This document shows positions 38,701 through 47,192 of a DNA stretch of 64,000 bases, piece after piece. Position 1 is the stretch's first letter; the number at the start of each line of letters is the position of its first letter. The notes under the pieces are model-generated. The model saw only the letters and a list, made by a program, of their open reading frames with translations, made no database searches and had not been told where the DNA came from. The translations under genes were made by a program, and so were the position numbers. The stretch comes from Motiliproteus sp965230735 (GTDB taxonomy: Bacteria; Pseudomonadota; Gammaproteobacteria; Pseudomonadales; Balneatricaceae), in the NCBI RefSeq assembly GCF_965230735.1, contig NZ_OZ246016.1, positions 1,674,001-1,738,000 on the forward strand. Reading direction: 5' to 3'.

Positions 38701-38803
38701 AATCCGGGTTCAGGTCACCGCCGAAGCCCTGCTGCTTGAGGGTCTCGATAAACTTGAGGTAACGGGACTGTACGGGGTTGGCATCGGCGAGTCTTGGGAT
38801 CAT
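35732..38803 (-). CDS. ydiJ: FAD/Fe-S oxidoreductase, YdiJ-type D-2-hydroxyglutarate dehydrogenase
   Basis: The 1023-residue protein is a fusion of an FAD-binding type 4 (GlcD-like) half and a C-terminal Fe-S and CCG half. Visible features are the FAD loop SPRGGGTGTNGQSL (about 82-95), the central GEHGKGVRSEYAPELFGP, the ferredoxin-like GCLACKSCVSQCPIKVNVPEF and a late LGCCGMAGTYGHE CCG motif. E. coli YdiJ (1018 residues) oxidises D-2-hydroxyglutarate, and the same substrate is inferred here. The gene stands alone and is convergent with the PHP gene. It depends on Fe-S clusters made by the isc system. Confidence 0.9.
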   Translation of the reverse strand: MIPRLADANPVQSRYLKFIETLKQQGFGGDLNPDYANRVVLATDNSIYQLLPQGVLYPRSSDDLMLITRLANQPEFDDIVLSPRGGGTGTNGQSLTDGLIIDLSKYMNQILEINADERWVRVQTGVVKDQLNAALKPFGLFFAPELSTSNRATIGGMINTDASGQGSCLYGKTRDHVLALETVLLDGQRWRSAPIDQAELEQIQQRDDRIGELHRLADGIQRDNAALIEQRFPKLNRCLTGYDLAHLRTPDGKFDLNSVLCGSEGTLGFITEAKLNVLPIPQCAALINLKYDSFNDALRDAQDLMKAQPTSIETIDSKVLNLAMGDIVWDTVRDYFPATEGRTIQGINLVEYTADDPDQLKANVKQLTDQLDAEAGQAGKSFGYTVVYGQTEINKIWAMRKKAVGLLGNAKGSARPIPFVEDTAVPPENLADFILEFRALLDGLGLEYGMFGHVDAGVLHVRPAIDMKDKVQEALIREVTDQVVALTTKYKGLLWGEHGKGVRSEYAPELFGPELYRCLQQLKAAFDPRNQLNPGKICTPLDSGAELYRVDGVPTRGQQDRQIPVAVREQYDSAMNCNGNGACYNYDPNDAMCPSWKGTRQRIHSPKGRASLVREWLRLLSNHGSNALTEKRKLQLALPLRDLPAKIHNSWKKSRGEYDYSHEVYDAMQGCLACKSCVSQCPIKVNVPEFRSEFLALYHGRYLRPAKDYMVGTLEYLIPWLAKWPAPYNWAMTNPTMAKLMRKYLGMVDSPSICTHSLKQGLEARDIPWASADTLRHLSESRRANSVILVQDAFTSYFETQLVLDCAELLKRLGFEVFVAPFSPNGKPLHVHGFLNQFERTARASAERLQKLAEFDVPLIGIDPSMTLSYRQEYAKALPDMEIPQVQLIQEWLVGKTEQLQPITSAGKRFQLMAHCTERTNAPSSVAQWQQIFKALGLELSHQNLGCCGMAGTYGHEADNLETSQAIYSQSWGPMVEQYSPADANDEPELTLVATGYSCRSQVKRMDQQQIPHPMQALLQAMR

Positions 38804-38972
38804 GGTCTTACCTATTGCCTAGAAAGTCAGGCTGCTGGCGAGTCGAGTTTCAGGGTATGGAGCAAAACGGCTGGCGATTATAGCAGCAATTGCAGGTTGT
38901 CTCAGCGCGTTAATGTGCTGCTATTCAGGGGTCAACTGGAGCCAGTAGGTGCCGAAAAAGGGATGAACGGCG

Positions 38973-38978
38973 TATAAT
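38973..38978 (+). promoter_or_regulatory. -10 element close to the hrpA start
   Basis: A perfect TATAAT lies only nine bases before the hrpA ATG (38988). The position 17 bp upstream (38950-38955, TGCCGA) is a poor -35. If functional, the hrpA mRNA is nearly leaderless. Confidence 0.4.
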
Positions 38979-38987
38979 CCTGGCCCC

Positions 38988-41900
38988 ATGACTGACCCAT
39001 TCAAATCCCTCTCCGTCCGACTCGACCAATGCCTGCTTCAGGATCAACAACCGCTGAAGCAGTTGCTGAAAGGCATCCGACGTAACGCCAAAGCCGGCAA
39101 ACCCTATGATCGACTGCAGGGCAAGTTCGAGACACTGGCAGAGGCTTCCGAAGCCCGACGGTTACAACGAAGTCAGCCGATTCGACCCCAGTACGATGAC
39201 AGCCTGCCGATCTGCCAGAAGCGTGAGCAGATTCTGGAGCTGATCCGTGAGCATCAGGTTATCGTACTGGCCGGTGAAACAGGTTCGGGTAAGACCACCC
39301 AGTTGCCGAAGTTCTGCTTGGAGCTGGGGCGTGGTTCCGCCGGATTAATCGGACACACCCAGCCGCGTCGGCTGGCTGCCAGGGCGGTAGCATCACGAAT
39401 TGCCGAGGAGCTAGGCGAGGCGCCGGGTCACAGCGTCGGTTATCAGGTCCGCTTTGACGATACCCTCGGCGAACAGAGCCGGGTCAAGCTGATGACCGAC
39501 GGTATCCTGCTGGCCGAGATCCAGCATGATCGGCTGCTGCAGAAATACGACACCCTGATCATCGATGAAGCCCACGAGCGCAGCCTCAATATCGATTTCC
39601 TGCTTGGCTTCCTCAAGCGCCTGCTGCCGCAACGACCGGATCTGAAGCTGATCATCACTTCGGCGACGATCGATGTGCAGCGCTTCTCCAAGCACTTTGA
39701 TGATGCGCCGGTGCTGGAAGTCTCCGGTCGAACCTATCCGGTTGAGGTGCTCTACCGGCCGCCCGAGCTGCAGAAAGAGCAGCAGGGAGAGGAAGATGGC
39801 CGTACTCTGAACCTGCCGCAACGGATTCAGGCTGCCGTCGAAGAGATCGAACAGCTGGAGTCGGCGGGCAAAGGGCATCGGTTGGGTGATGTGCTGGTGT
39901 TTTTGCCCGGCGAGAGGGAGATCCGTGAATCGGCCGAGCAGCTGCGTAAGGCGGTCACCCATCATCAGTTGCGCGATCTTCAGGTGCTTCCTTTATATGC
40001 CCGCTTGAGTCAGGGCGAGCAAAACAAGATATTCAATCCCAGTGGGCGGGGGCGCCGGGTGGTATTGGCCACCAACGTGGCGGAAACCTCGTTGACGGTA
40101 CCGGGGATTCGCTACGTGATCGATGCCGGGGTGGCGCGGATTAGCCGTTACAGTGTGCGCTCGAAGATCCAGCGCCTTCCAATTGAGCCGATCTCCCAGG
40201 CCAGTGCCAACCAGCGTAAGGGGCGTTGTGGACGGGTCTCGGCCGGCATCTGTATCCGCCTTTATAGTGAGGAAGATTTTCAATCCCGTTCCAGTTTTAC
40301 CGATGCTGAAATTCTGCGCACTAACCTCGCGGCCGTCATTCTCCAGATGGAAGCGCTGGGATTGGGCAAGATGGAGCTGTTTCCGTTCATCGATCCACCT
40401 GATTCGCGCCAGATCCGCGATGGGGTCCGTCTTCTCGAGGAGCTGGGTGCGATTCAGGATGACCGGCTGACCAAGTTGGGACGTCAGTTGAGTCGTTTGC
40501 CGGTGGATCCGCGGGTCGGTCGGATGTTGCTCGAAGCGGCTCGTTACGACTGCCTGACGGAGGTGTTGATCGTCGCCTCGGTGTTAACGATTCAGGATCC
40601 AAGGGAGCGCCCCCACGATAAACAGCAGCAGGCCGACGAGAAACATCGGGTACATCAGGACAAAGATTCGGACTTTGTCGGCTTTATCAATCTGTGGAAT
40701 CACTATGAGGAACAGCGTCAAGAACTGAGTCAGGGGCAATTGCGACGGTATTGCCAGAAACAGTTTCTGTCGTTTATGCGGATGCGCGAATGGCGCGATC
40801 TGCATCGACAACTCCATCTGGCCTGCAAATCACTGGGATTAACGGAGAATAAGCAACCGGCAGGTTATGCAGAAATCCACCGTTCACTGCTTGCCGGTTT
40901 ACTAGGACATATCGGCTTTCGACAGGAAAATCGGGAATACCTGGGAGCTCGGAACCGGAAGTTCATGCCGTTCCCCGGCTCGGTGTTGGCCAAGGGTAAA
41001 GCGAAATGGCTGATGGCAGCCGAGTTGGTGGAAACCAGTCGCCTGTTTGCCCGCATGGCGGCCAAGATCGAGCCGGGTTGGATTGAACCCCTGGCGCCAC
41101 ATCTATTAAAGCGCAGTTATAGCGAGCCCCATTGGGAGAAGAAAGCCGCCCAGGTGATCGCCTACGAGCGGTTAACTTTGTACGGATTGGTGGTCGTTCC
41201 CAAGCGGCGGGTCCATTTTGGGGCTGTCGATCCGGAACAGGCCCGACAAATATTTATCCGTTCAGCGCTGGTAGAGGGGGAGTTCCATACCCGGGCGCCC
41301 TTCTTTAAGCATAATCGTGAGCTGCTCGATCAGGTCGCCGCGTTAGAGGATAAGTCCCGTCGTCGCGATATTCTGGTGGATGAGGAGCAGCTCTACGAAT
41401 TCTATTTGGAGCTGATGCTGAAGCAGGGTGGCGATCGGGTCGTTAACGGTGCTTCGTTCGAACAGTGGCGTAAGAAGCTGGAGCAGCAGGATCCGAAAGC
41501 ATTGTTTATGACCCGTGAGGCGTTGATGCGCCACTCGGCCAGCGGGATCAACCAGAACCAGTATCCGGATTATCTGGAGCACGAGGGGCTTAAGTTCAGG
41601 CTTCACTATCATTTCTCGCCGGGAGCGGAGGATGACGGGGTCAGTGTTGACGTGCCGGCTGCCGCTTTGCAACGACTACCATTGCAACGACTACAGTGGC
41701 TGGTTCCGGGATTATTGCGGGATAAGTGCATCGCCTTGGTCAAAAATCTGCCCAAGTCGATCCGTAAGCAGTGTGTACCGGTGCCGGACCGAGTCGATCG
41801 GTTTCTGCAGGATGCGGCAGCTGATAACAGTTCGTTGACCGAGGCGCTTGCCCATTCGTTGAAGCGCCAATGCGGTGTCCAGATTCGACCTGATGACTGG

Positions 41901-42956
41901 AACGAAGAGAATCTGGAAACGCACTTTTGTTTCAATATCCGCGTGTTGGATCAACACAGTAAAACACTGGCCCAAGGGCGTGACTGGCACAGCTTGGCCG
42001 AGCGATTTGCCGGGCAACAGCACGAACAGCAGGCTGATCCGCGAGCCGACTCAGAGTGGCAGCGAACCGGTATCACCGAATGGGATTTTGGTGAGCTACC
42101 GCAGCAGGTTGAGCTGGAACAGGCGGGTATGAAAATTCCTGCATTTCCGGCACTGACAGTGACCAAAGAAGGGCTCAACCTGAGTCTGCACGCCAGTCAA
42201 CAACAGGCCTTGGAAGAGCACCGATGGGGGCTGGTGAGACTAATGCAGCTTCGAACGTCACGGCAACAGCGTGAAATGACCAAGCGACTGCCGGAGCTGC
42301 AGCGCAGTACCCTGTTGTTCGGTAAACTGGGGCGGCGGGAGCAACTCGAAGCCGATTTCTTCGACGCGCTGTACGATCGGGTGTTCATCCAGCCGAGACT
42401 GGCCGGTACTGGGCAACAACAGCTTGAAGCGCTGCCACGGCAAGCAGGCCAGTTTGAGGCGCTCTACAAACAACAGTTGGCGAATCTGGTGCCGGAAGCG
42501 GAAGTGCTGTCACAGCAACTTCATACCTTGCTGCTCAAGTATCAGGCGATTAATAAAAAACTCTCGGGTTCGATTCAGCTGGCTTGGGCGCCCATATTAA
42601 ATGATATCCGTGAGCAGCTATCCGGGCTGATATACCTGGGCTTTATGAAAGCCACACCGGCCAGTTGGTGGCAGCGAATGCCGCTGTATTTGAAAGCTAT
42701 CGAGATTCGCTTGCAGAAATATCAGCAGCAATTGAATCAGCAACGTCTGCACAGTGAGCAGCTACAGCGGCTTTGGCAAGGATACTGCAATCAACAGACT
42801 AGGATGCAGCAGGCGGGAATCAGCTCTGCGCCGTTGGTTGAATACCGCTGGATGTTAGAGGAGTACCGGATCTCGCTGTTCGCCCAACAGCTGGGTACAC
42901 TCAAGCCGGTTTCCGATAAACGCCTGAAACAGTTATTTGATCAGTGTCAGATTTAG
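38988..42956 (+). CDS. hrpA: ATP-dependent RNA helicase HrpA
   Basis: HrpA is a DEAH/RHA helicase that acts on mRNA and rescues stalled or collided ribosomes. The 1322-residue product is of normal length. Visible motifs are Walker A GETGSGKTTQLPKF (about 94-107), DEAH (about 193-196), SATID and the C-terminal helicase core with ATNVAETSLTVPGIRYVIDAG and QRKGRCGR. The long C-terminal HrpA-specific region is Gln-rich. No ribosome site precedes the ATG, which agrees with the near-leaderless promoter above. Confidence 0.96.
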   Translation: MTDPFKSLSVRLDQCLLQDQQPLKQLLKGIRRNAKAGKPYDRLQGKFETLAEASEARRLQRSQPIRPQYDDSLPICQKREQILELIREHQVIVLAGETGSGKTTQLPKFCLELGRGSAGLIGHTQPRRLAARAVASRIAEELGEAPGHSVGYQVRFDDTLGEQSRVKLMTDGILLAEIQHDRLLQKYDTLIIDEAHERSLNIDFLLGFLKRLLPQRPDLKLIITSATIDVQRFSKHFDDAPVLEVSGRTYPVEVLYRPPELQKEQQGEEDGRTLNLPQRIQAAVEEIEQLESAGKGHRLGDVLVFLPGEREIRESAEQLRKAVTHHQLRDLQVLPLYARLSQGEQNKIFNPSGRGRRVVLATNVAETSLTVPGIRYVIDAGVARISRYSVRSKIQRLPIEPISQASANQRKGRCGRVSAGICIRLYSEEDFQSRSSFTDAEILRTNLAAVILQMEALGLGKMELFPFIDPPDSRQIRDGVRLLEELGAIQDDRLTKLGRQLSRLPVDPRVGRMLLEAARYDCLTEVLIVASVLTIQDPRERPHDKQQQADEKHRVHQDKDSDFVGFINLWNHYEEQRQELSQGQLRRYCQKQFLSFMRMREWRDLHRQLHLACKSLGLTENKQPAGYAEIHRSLLAGLLGHIGFRQENREYLGARNRKFMPFPGSVLAKGKAKWLMAAELVETSRLFARMAAKIEPGWIEPLAPHLLKRSYSEPHWEKKAAQVIAYERLTLYGLVVVPKRRVHFGAVDPEQARQIFIRSALVEGEFHTRAPFFKHNRELLDQVAALEDKSRRRDILVDEEQLYEFYLELMLKQGGDRVVNGASFEQWRKKLEQQDPKALFMTREALMRHSASGINQNQYPDYLEHEGLKFRLHYHFSPGAEDDGVSVDVPAAALQRLPLQRLQWLVPGLLRDKCIALVKNLPKSIRKQCVPVPDRVDRFLQDAAADNSSLTEALAHSLKRQCGVQIRPDDWNEENLETHFCFNIRVLDQHSKTLAQGRDWHSLAERFAGQQHEQQADPRADSEWQRTGITEWDFGELPQQVELEQAGMKIPAFPALTVTKEGLNLSLHASQQQALEEHRWGLVRLMQLRTSRQQREMTKRLPELQRSTLLFGKLGRREQLEADFFDALYDRVFIQPRLAGTGQQQLEALPRQAGQFEALYKQQLANLVPEAEVLSQQLHTLLLKYQAINKKLSGSIQLAWAPILNDIREQLSGLIYLGFMKATPASWWQRMPLYLKAIEIRLQKYQQQLNQQRLHSEQLQRLWQGYCNQQTRMQQAGISSAPLVEYRWMLEEYRISLFAQQLGTLKPVSDKRLKQLFDQCQI

Positions 42957-43479
42957 GGGGCGGTATTCATTATGGCTAGCTTGACCGCTAAAAGGCATCA
43001 TGATTGAATGCCGATCGAAAATTGATGCTACCTAAACATGGTTTGTCTGTTTGAGGATACAAGTCTGGGGCAAAAGCCCTAGGTCGGTATAAATGAAGCA
43101 GATCGATAGCCATACAAATAATTGACGTTATTTGTCGGTAATATCAAAAATACTCAGTGATTGATCGGGATCCAACGGATAAGCGGTTGGTATTCACAGT
43201 TAAGCCGATACTGTTGAAATTGGCGCTAGATGAATGTTTTTTAATAACAAACCTGTCTTTGGTTAAAAAATATTCAATTTCGGTTAAAAAAATGGACAAA
43301 AAGGCTCTTTTTTTTGTTGTCAGGCCTACATTTTTCCAAATTGCTGGGTTAGAGTTGGAATCGCTTGGAATACAGGGCATCTCTCGTAAGGTCCATTGGG
43401 GAATGGATGAGAGGTGCGCCACACAGAAGTTAAAACCGTTTTAACTACTAGTACGTTAAAAATTGAAGGGGAAAACTAC
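42957..43479. other. Geneless AT-rich stretch upstream of the porin
   Basis: These 523 bases are clearly more AT-rich than the neighbouring genes. They hold runs such as GGTTAAAAAATATTCAATTTCGG, which include repeated GGTTAAAAAA words (43261 and about 43283). A 95-residue frame (43157-43444) has no family, no good ribosome site and would overlap the porin leader, so I do not call it. No terminator for hrpA and no convincing -35/-10 pair were found. A long regulatory leader for the porin is the simplest reading. Confidence 0.5.
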
Positions 43480-44436
43480 ATGAAGAAGTCACTGATTGCT
43501 CTGGCTGTTGCCGGCGCTCTGACTGCTCCGATGATCGCTCAAGCTGACGCTACCCTGTATGGTGTGGCTCAGTACCGTGGTATCGCCAAAGACGATAGCA
43601 CTTTCGAAAACAAAATGGCCAAGACCCGTCTGGGTGTTAAAGGTACTGTCGACAACGACATCGAAGGCCTGACCACTGGCTTCCAGTTCGAGTGGGAATT
43701 CTCCGGTAACGGCGATATCGATGCTACCACTGATTCTGCTGACGTATCCGTACGTAAGTCCAACGTTTACCTGAAGGGTGACTTCGGTATCGTTGCTCTG
43801 GGTCGTATGAACAACCCGGCTAACGCTGCGGAAGCCAAGACCGATATCCTGGGTAATGACTCTGCTTTCGGTCACATGGTTCCTGACCGTGTTGGTCGTG
43901 CTGCTGGTTACATCACTCCGACCTTCTCCGGCTTCGAGGCTTACATTGTAGCTGGTGCTGACGGTGCGGCTGAAGATCGCGTTGCTGGTGACGAGAACAA
44001 TGACGTAGACGCACTGGTCTACGGTGTTAACTACAGCGGCATGGGCTTCGGCGCTTCTGTTGGTGTACTTGACCTTCCGGAAGCTACTGACGGTGCTGGC
44101 GACATCACTATCACTACTTTCGGTCTGTCTTATGACGGTATCGAAAATCTGTACCTGGGTGCGACTTACTCCGACAAGGATGACGATACTGCTGCTGCAG
44201 ATCTAGACACCACTTCCCTGGCTGCTTCTTACAGCTTCGGCAAAGTAACTCTGGCTGGTATCTACACCATCCGTGACGAAGACGGTGCTGAAGAGCAGAA
44301 GCAGACTCTGGTAGGTGTACGTTACGCACTGGGTGCCAAAGCTTCCGTAGGTGTTGACTACGCATTCTACGACAGCGATGCAGAAGCTGCTGGCAACAAG
44401 GACACTCTGGTTCTTGAGTACACTCTGTCCTTCTAA
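43480..44436 (+). CDS. Gram-negative porin
   Basis: This is an outer membrane general diffusion porin of the OmpC/Porin_4 type. The 318-residue product has a classic signal peptide (MKKSLIALAVAGALTAP, cleavage after IAQA about 22). The mature start DATLYGVAQYRG, alternating beta-strands and a C-terminal Phe recognised by the BAM machinery follow. The mature protein is acidic (many Asp and Glu in the loops, such as SDKDDDTAAADLD), as in marine species. The ATG at 43480 has the ribosome site AAGGGGAA. Codon use is strongly biased (ctg, ggt, gct), suggesting high expression. Confidence 0.93.
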   Translation: MKKSLIALAVAGALTAPMIAQADATLYGVAQYRGIAKDDSTFENKMAKTRLGVKGTVDNDIEGLTTGFQFEWEFSGNGDIDATTDSADVSVRKSNVYLKGDFGIVALGRMNNPANAAEAKTDILGNDSAFGHMVPDRVGRAAGYITPTFSGFEAYIVAGADGAAEDRVAGDENNDVDALVYGVNYSGMGFGASVGVLDLPEATDGAGDITITTFGLSYDGIENLYLGATYSDKDDDTAAADLDTTSLAASYSFGKVTLAGIYTIRDEDGAEEQKQTLVGVRYALGAKASVGVDYAFYDSDAEAAGNKDTLVLEYTLSF

Positions 44437-44461
44437 GTTGTCCTGACAACTTAAAGACGAT

Positions 44462-44490
44462 AAAAAGGGTTCCTTCGGGAACCCTTTTTT
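44462..44490 (+). terminator. Terminator of the porin gene
   Basis: AAAAAGGGTTCC and GGAACCCTTTTT pair perfectly around a stable TTCG tetraloop, followed by T residues, 26 bases after the stop. Confidence 0.93.
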
Positions 44491-44601
44491 GTGGATATTT
44501 AATGGACTCGGATCAATGACTTGTCTATCGTCTACCGCTAGGTTACCGGTTACGGTTGTCCTCGGTCGGAGGATACAAAGATAAGATTTGAAGGGAATGT
44601 T

Positions 44602-45312
44602 GTGAAAGGTCGACGTATATCTTGGGCGCTGGTCGCGCTGGCCTGTTTAATGCTGCCATTAAGTCTGCAGGCGCAGGAAGTCAAGGAAGTAGATCCTTGG
44701 GAAGGGTTTAACCGCAAGATTTTCGAGTTTAATGAGTTCTTTGATCGCAACCTGCTGCTGCCGGTAACAAAAGGTTATATCGCGGTGACACCGGAAGCGG
44801 TTCAGACCGGAGTCAGTAATTTCTTTGGTAACCTTGACGACTTTGTCTCACTGGTTAGTAATGTGCTGCAGCTGAAAATGCATAATGCAGCTCAGGATAC
44901 GAGTCGAGTTGTGGCTAATACCTTCTTTGGTTTGGGAGGCCTGATCGATGTGGCCACGCCAATGGGAATTCCCAAGCAGGATGAGGAGTTCGGCCAAGTA
45001 TTGGGGTATTGGGGTGTGCCTACTGGCCCCTATCTGGTATTGCCGTTCTTAGGGCCAAGCAACGTCCGGGACGGGATCGCCTGGTATCCGAATGTAATGA
45101 TCCATCCGACGTCGCAGATGGAGCAGGATCGTTACTACTGGAGCATGGTCGCTCTGTGGGCGGTTGATCGACGTGCTGGCTTAATTGAGACTGAAGGCCT
45201 GATTAGCGGCGATCGCTATAGCTTTATCCGTGATGCCTATCTGCAGCGCCGTGAATTCCAAGTCAACGATGGTATGATCAATGACGAGTTCGGTGATGAG
45301 GACGATTTCTAA
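44602..45312 (+). CDS. mlaA: MlaA (VacJ) family phospholipid-trafficking protein
   Basis: MlaA is the outer membrane part of the Mla system that removes misplaced phospholipids from the outer leaflet. The 236-residue protein has a signal peptide (about 1-24) and conserved DPWEGFNRKIFEFNEFFDR, then FFGNLDDFVSLVSNVLQ, GVPTGPYLVLPFLGPS and the DRRAGLIE end region. Unlike E. coli MlaA there is no convincing lipobox: the only Cys in the signal is inside the hydrophobic core, and cleavage after LQA is predicted. The start is GTG with GAAGGGAA. It is followed by a PP2C regulator and a STAS gene, as in Pseudomonas. Confidence 0.93.
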   Translation: MKGRRISWALVALACLMLPLSLQAQEVKEVDPWEGFNRKIFEFNEFFDRNLLLPVTKGYIAVTPEAVQTGVSNFFGNLDDFVSLVSNVLQLKMHNAAQDTSRVVANTFFGLGGLIDVATPMGIPKQDEEFGQVLGYWGVPTGPYLVLPFLGPSNVRDGIAWYPNVMIHPTSQMEQDRYYWSMVALWAVDRRAGLIETEGLISGDRYSFIRDAYLQRREFQVNDGMINDEFGDEDDF

Positions 45313-45394
45313 TTTCGTCCTATGAAGTATGTTAGCCACGGTTGGCGGTCAGAGTGTGGTTGCCAGAGTGTGGAGTGAGGGGACGCGGGACGTT

Positions 45395-46555
45395 ATGAGT
45401 AGCGCACGTTACTGTATGCTGGTTGCCGATAGCGAATCCTATCCCGGTGTCGGGAGTCTGATAGAACAGCTTGGTGCAGATAGCACGCTACAGCTGGAAG
45501 TCTTTGATGACCCTTCGAAAGCGCTTGAGGCTATACAGAAAAGACCGCCGTTGCTGCTGATTGCCCAGCCGGATTGGGCGACTGAGCCGGATTTTTTGAG
45601 CCAGGCCAGTCAGGCGATTCAGCCCTGCCCGACCATTGCATTGGTGAAGACCTCTGCAACCGACGATGTGATGGAACTGCTTGCTGGCGGCGCTTCGGAT
45701 CTGCTGGCTTTGCCGATTACTGATCGAAACACAGTTGATCATATCCTGAGCCGCAATCTGGAACGTGCTGAGCTGTTGAACCAGAGTCAGTACTTCCGCG
45801 ACGAGCTTGAGCAGAGCTTGGCCCTGCTGAAAGAGGACCAGCAGGCAGGGCGCCAGGTGCAGCTGAAGATGCTGCCCTCCAATCAGATCGTTATCAACGA
45901 TTACCACTTCGAGTATCGGATCAAACCCTCACTGTTTCTCAGTGGTGACTTTGTCGATTACTTCCGTATCTCCGAATCCCTGTCGATGTTTTATCTGGCC
46001 GATATTTCAGGGCACGGTGCCTCCTCGGCTTTTGTGACCGTGTTGCTGAAGAACATGACCAATCGCCTGCTGCGCAATTACAATCGCGGTTCCAGTTTCC
46101 ATATCCTGTCGCCTACCGATGTGTTGGCACGGGTCAATAAGGAGCTGCTGGATACAGGGCTGGGTAAGCACATGACGATCTTTGTCGGCCTGCTGGATCG
46201 AATCGAAAACACCCTTCAGTACGGGGTTGGAGGTCATTTCCCCATGCCGATTCTACGGCAGGGTGATCGGGCCGAATACCTGGGCGGTTGCGGCATGCCG
46301 GTGGGGCTGTTTGATGATGCCGAGTTCGAAGGACGGATTGTCGAGCTGGAGGACGAATTCAGTCTGACGCTATTTTCTGATGGTGTCTTGGAGGTTCTGG
46401 ATCAGCCGGACCTCAAAGCCAAGGAAAAGTGCTTGCTGGATGTTGCAGCGCAGGGCTATGATGACCTTGACGATCTGGCAAGGAAGCTGGGTATTGATCA
46501 TGTGGATGACGCGCCGGATGATATCGCCGCGCTCAGTGTTACCAGACGGTTATAA
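45395..46555 (+). CDS. PP2C (SpoIIE-type) serine phosphatase with degenerate receiver domain
   Basis: The 386-residue protein has an N-terminal receiver-like domain (about 5-120) and a coiled linker (about 125-160). The C-terminal PP2C/SpoIIE phosphatase (about 165-384) keeps its metal Asp residues in SGDFVDYF (183-190), ADISGHGASSAF, FSDGVLEV and PDDIAALSV. Oddly, the phospho-acceptor position reads Ala57 (LLLIAQP) and the usual KP is LP, so phosphorylation by a kinase is unlikely. A STAS protein follows at 8 bp. HsbR/HsbA-type pairs work by dephosphorylating a STAS antagonist, inferred here. I chose the ATG at 45395 with GGGAC upstream over 45329, which would add 22 unconserved residues. 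Confidence 0.88.
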   Translation: MSSARYCMLVADSESYPGVGSLIEQLGADSTLQLEVFDDPSKALEAIQKRPPLLLIAQPDWATEPDFLSQASQAIQPCPTIALVKTSATDDVMELLAGGASDLLALPITDRNTVDHILSRNLERAELLNQSQYFRDELEQSLALLKEDQQAGRQVQLKMLPSNQIVINDYHFEYRIKPSLFLSGDFVDYFRISESLSMFYLADISGHGASSAFVTVLLKNMTNRLLRNYNRGSSFHILSPTDVLARVNKELLDTGLGKHMTIFVGLLDRIENTLQYGVGGHFPMPILRQGDRAEYLGGCGMPVGLFDDAEFEGRIVELEDEFSLTLFSDGVLEVLDQPDLKAKEKCLLDVAAQGYDDLDDLARKLGIDHVDDAPDDIAALSVTRRL

Positions 46556-46563
46556 CGGCTACC

Positions 46564-47049
46564 ATGTCGAGCGGAAAAATTCTGTTTGCCGAGCAAGACG
46601 GCAACTATGTACTGAAGTTTGTCGGCGATGTCCGATTGACTCTGTGTTCTACTCTGGACCAGTTTCTGGCTTCAACGCTGGATAACGACAATTTTAAGAC
46701 GGTATTGATCGATCTGACCGAGACGGAAGGGATCGACAGTACGTCGTTGGGGTTGTTGGCTAAGATTTCAGTCCGCATGAAGCAGCGTTATCAGCAGCTT
46801 CCCACCATTATCTCCACCAATGAAGACATCACTCGTGTTCTGCTGAGCATGGGCTTTGATCGTGTCTTTATCCTGATTCAGGAAGCTTTTGAAGGGCAGA
46901 CGGCCTTGCAGGAGTTGGATGTACTTCAGGACTCGGAGGAGAACGTCAGATCCTGTGTGTTGGACGCCCATCGAACGTTGATGGAACTTAACGACGACAA
47001 CCGGGAGAAGTTTCAGGACCTGGTTCGCTCGTTGGAAATTGAGGGTTAG
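46564..47049 (+). CDS. STAS-domain anti-sigma factor antagonist
   Basis: The 161-residue protein has an N-terminal STAS domain (about 5-105) with the phosphorylatable-Ser context EGIDSTSLGLLAK (about 59-71). The extended C-terminal helical tail (about 110-161) is acidic. Such proteins, when dephosphorylated by the partner PP2C enzyme, bind anti-sigma factors such as FlgM or HsbD-like targets. No anti-sigma or kinase gene is present in the window, so its target is unknown. It overlaps nothing and is 8 bp from the phosphatase gene. Confidence 0.88.
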   Translation: MSSGKILFAEQDGNYVLKFVGDVRLTLCSTLDQFLASTLDNDNFKTVLIDLTETEGIDSTSLGLLAKISVRMKQRYQQLPTIISTNEDITRVLLSMGFDRVFILIQEAFEGQTALQELDVLQDSEENVRSCVLDAHRTLMELNDDNREKFQDLVRSLEIEG

Positions 47050-47145
47050 ATTAAGGATTGATCAATTGAAATTCGGTCGATATTTGAGCTTGAATTCGGT
47101 CATTTTATCGCCTCGATTTTAGTCTGATTTTTCTTTAAAAATCCC

Positions 47146-47175
47146 TTGATCCCCCCACCTAAGTGCCTATAGAAT
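47146..47175 (+). promoter_or_regulatory. Probable promoter of the tRNA operon
   Basis: TTGATC (47146-47151), an 18-bp spacer and TAGAAT (47170-47175) are followed by a GC-rich segment typical of stable RNA promoters. Start near 47182, ten bases before the first tRNA. Confidence 0.55.
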
Positions 47176-47192
47176 ACGCCCACGTTTTGCAC

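Noticed and set aside
42957..43110. Cyclic-di-GMP (GEMM) riboswitch-like sequence before the porin
   Set aside because: GGGGCAAAAGCCC around 43066-43079 only superficially recalls the motif; the conserved core and paired helices are absent.
43157..43444. 95-residue frame before the porin
   Set aside because: No ribosome site, no recognisable family and it sits in AT-rich leader DNA where chance frames are common.
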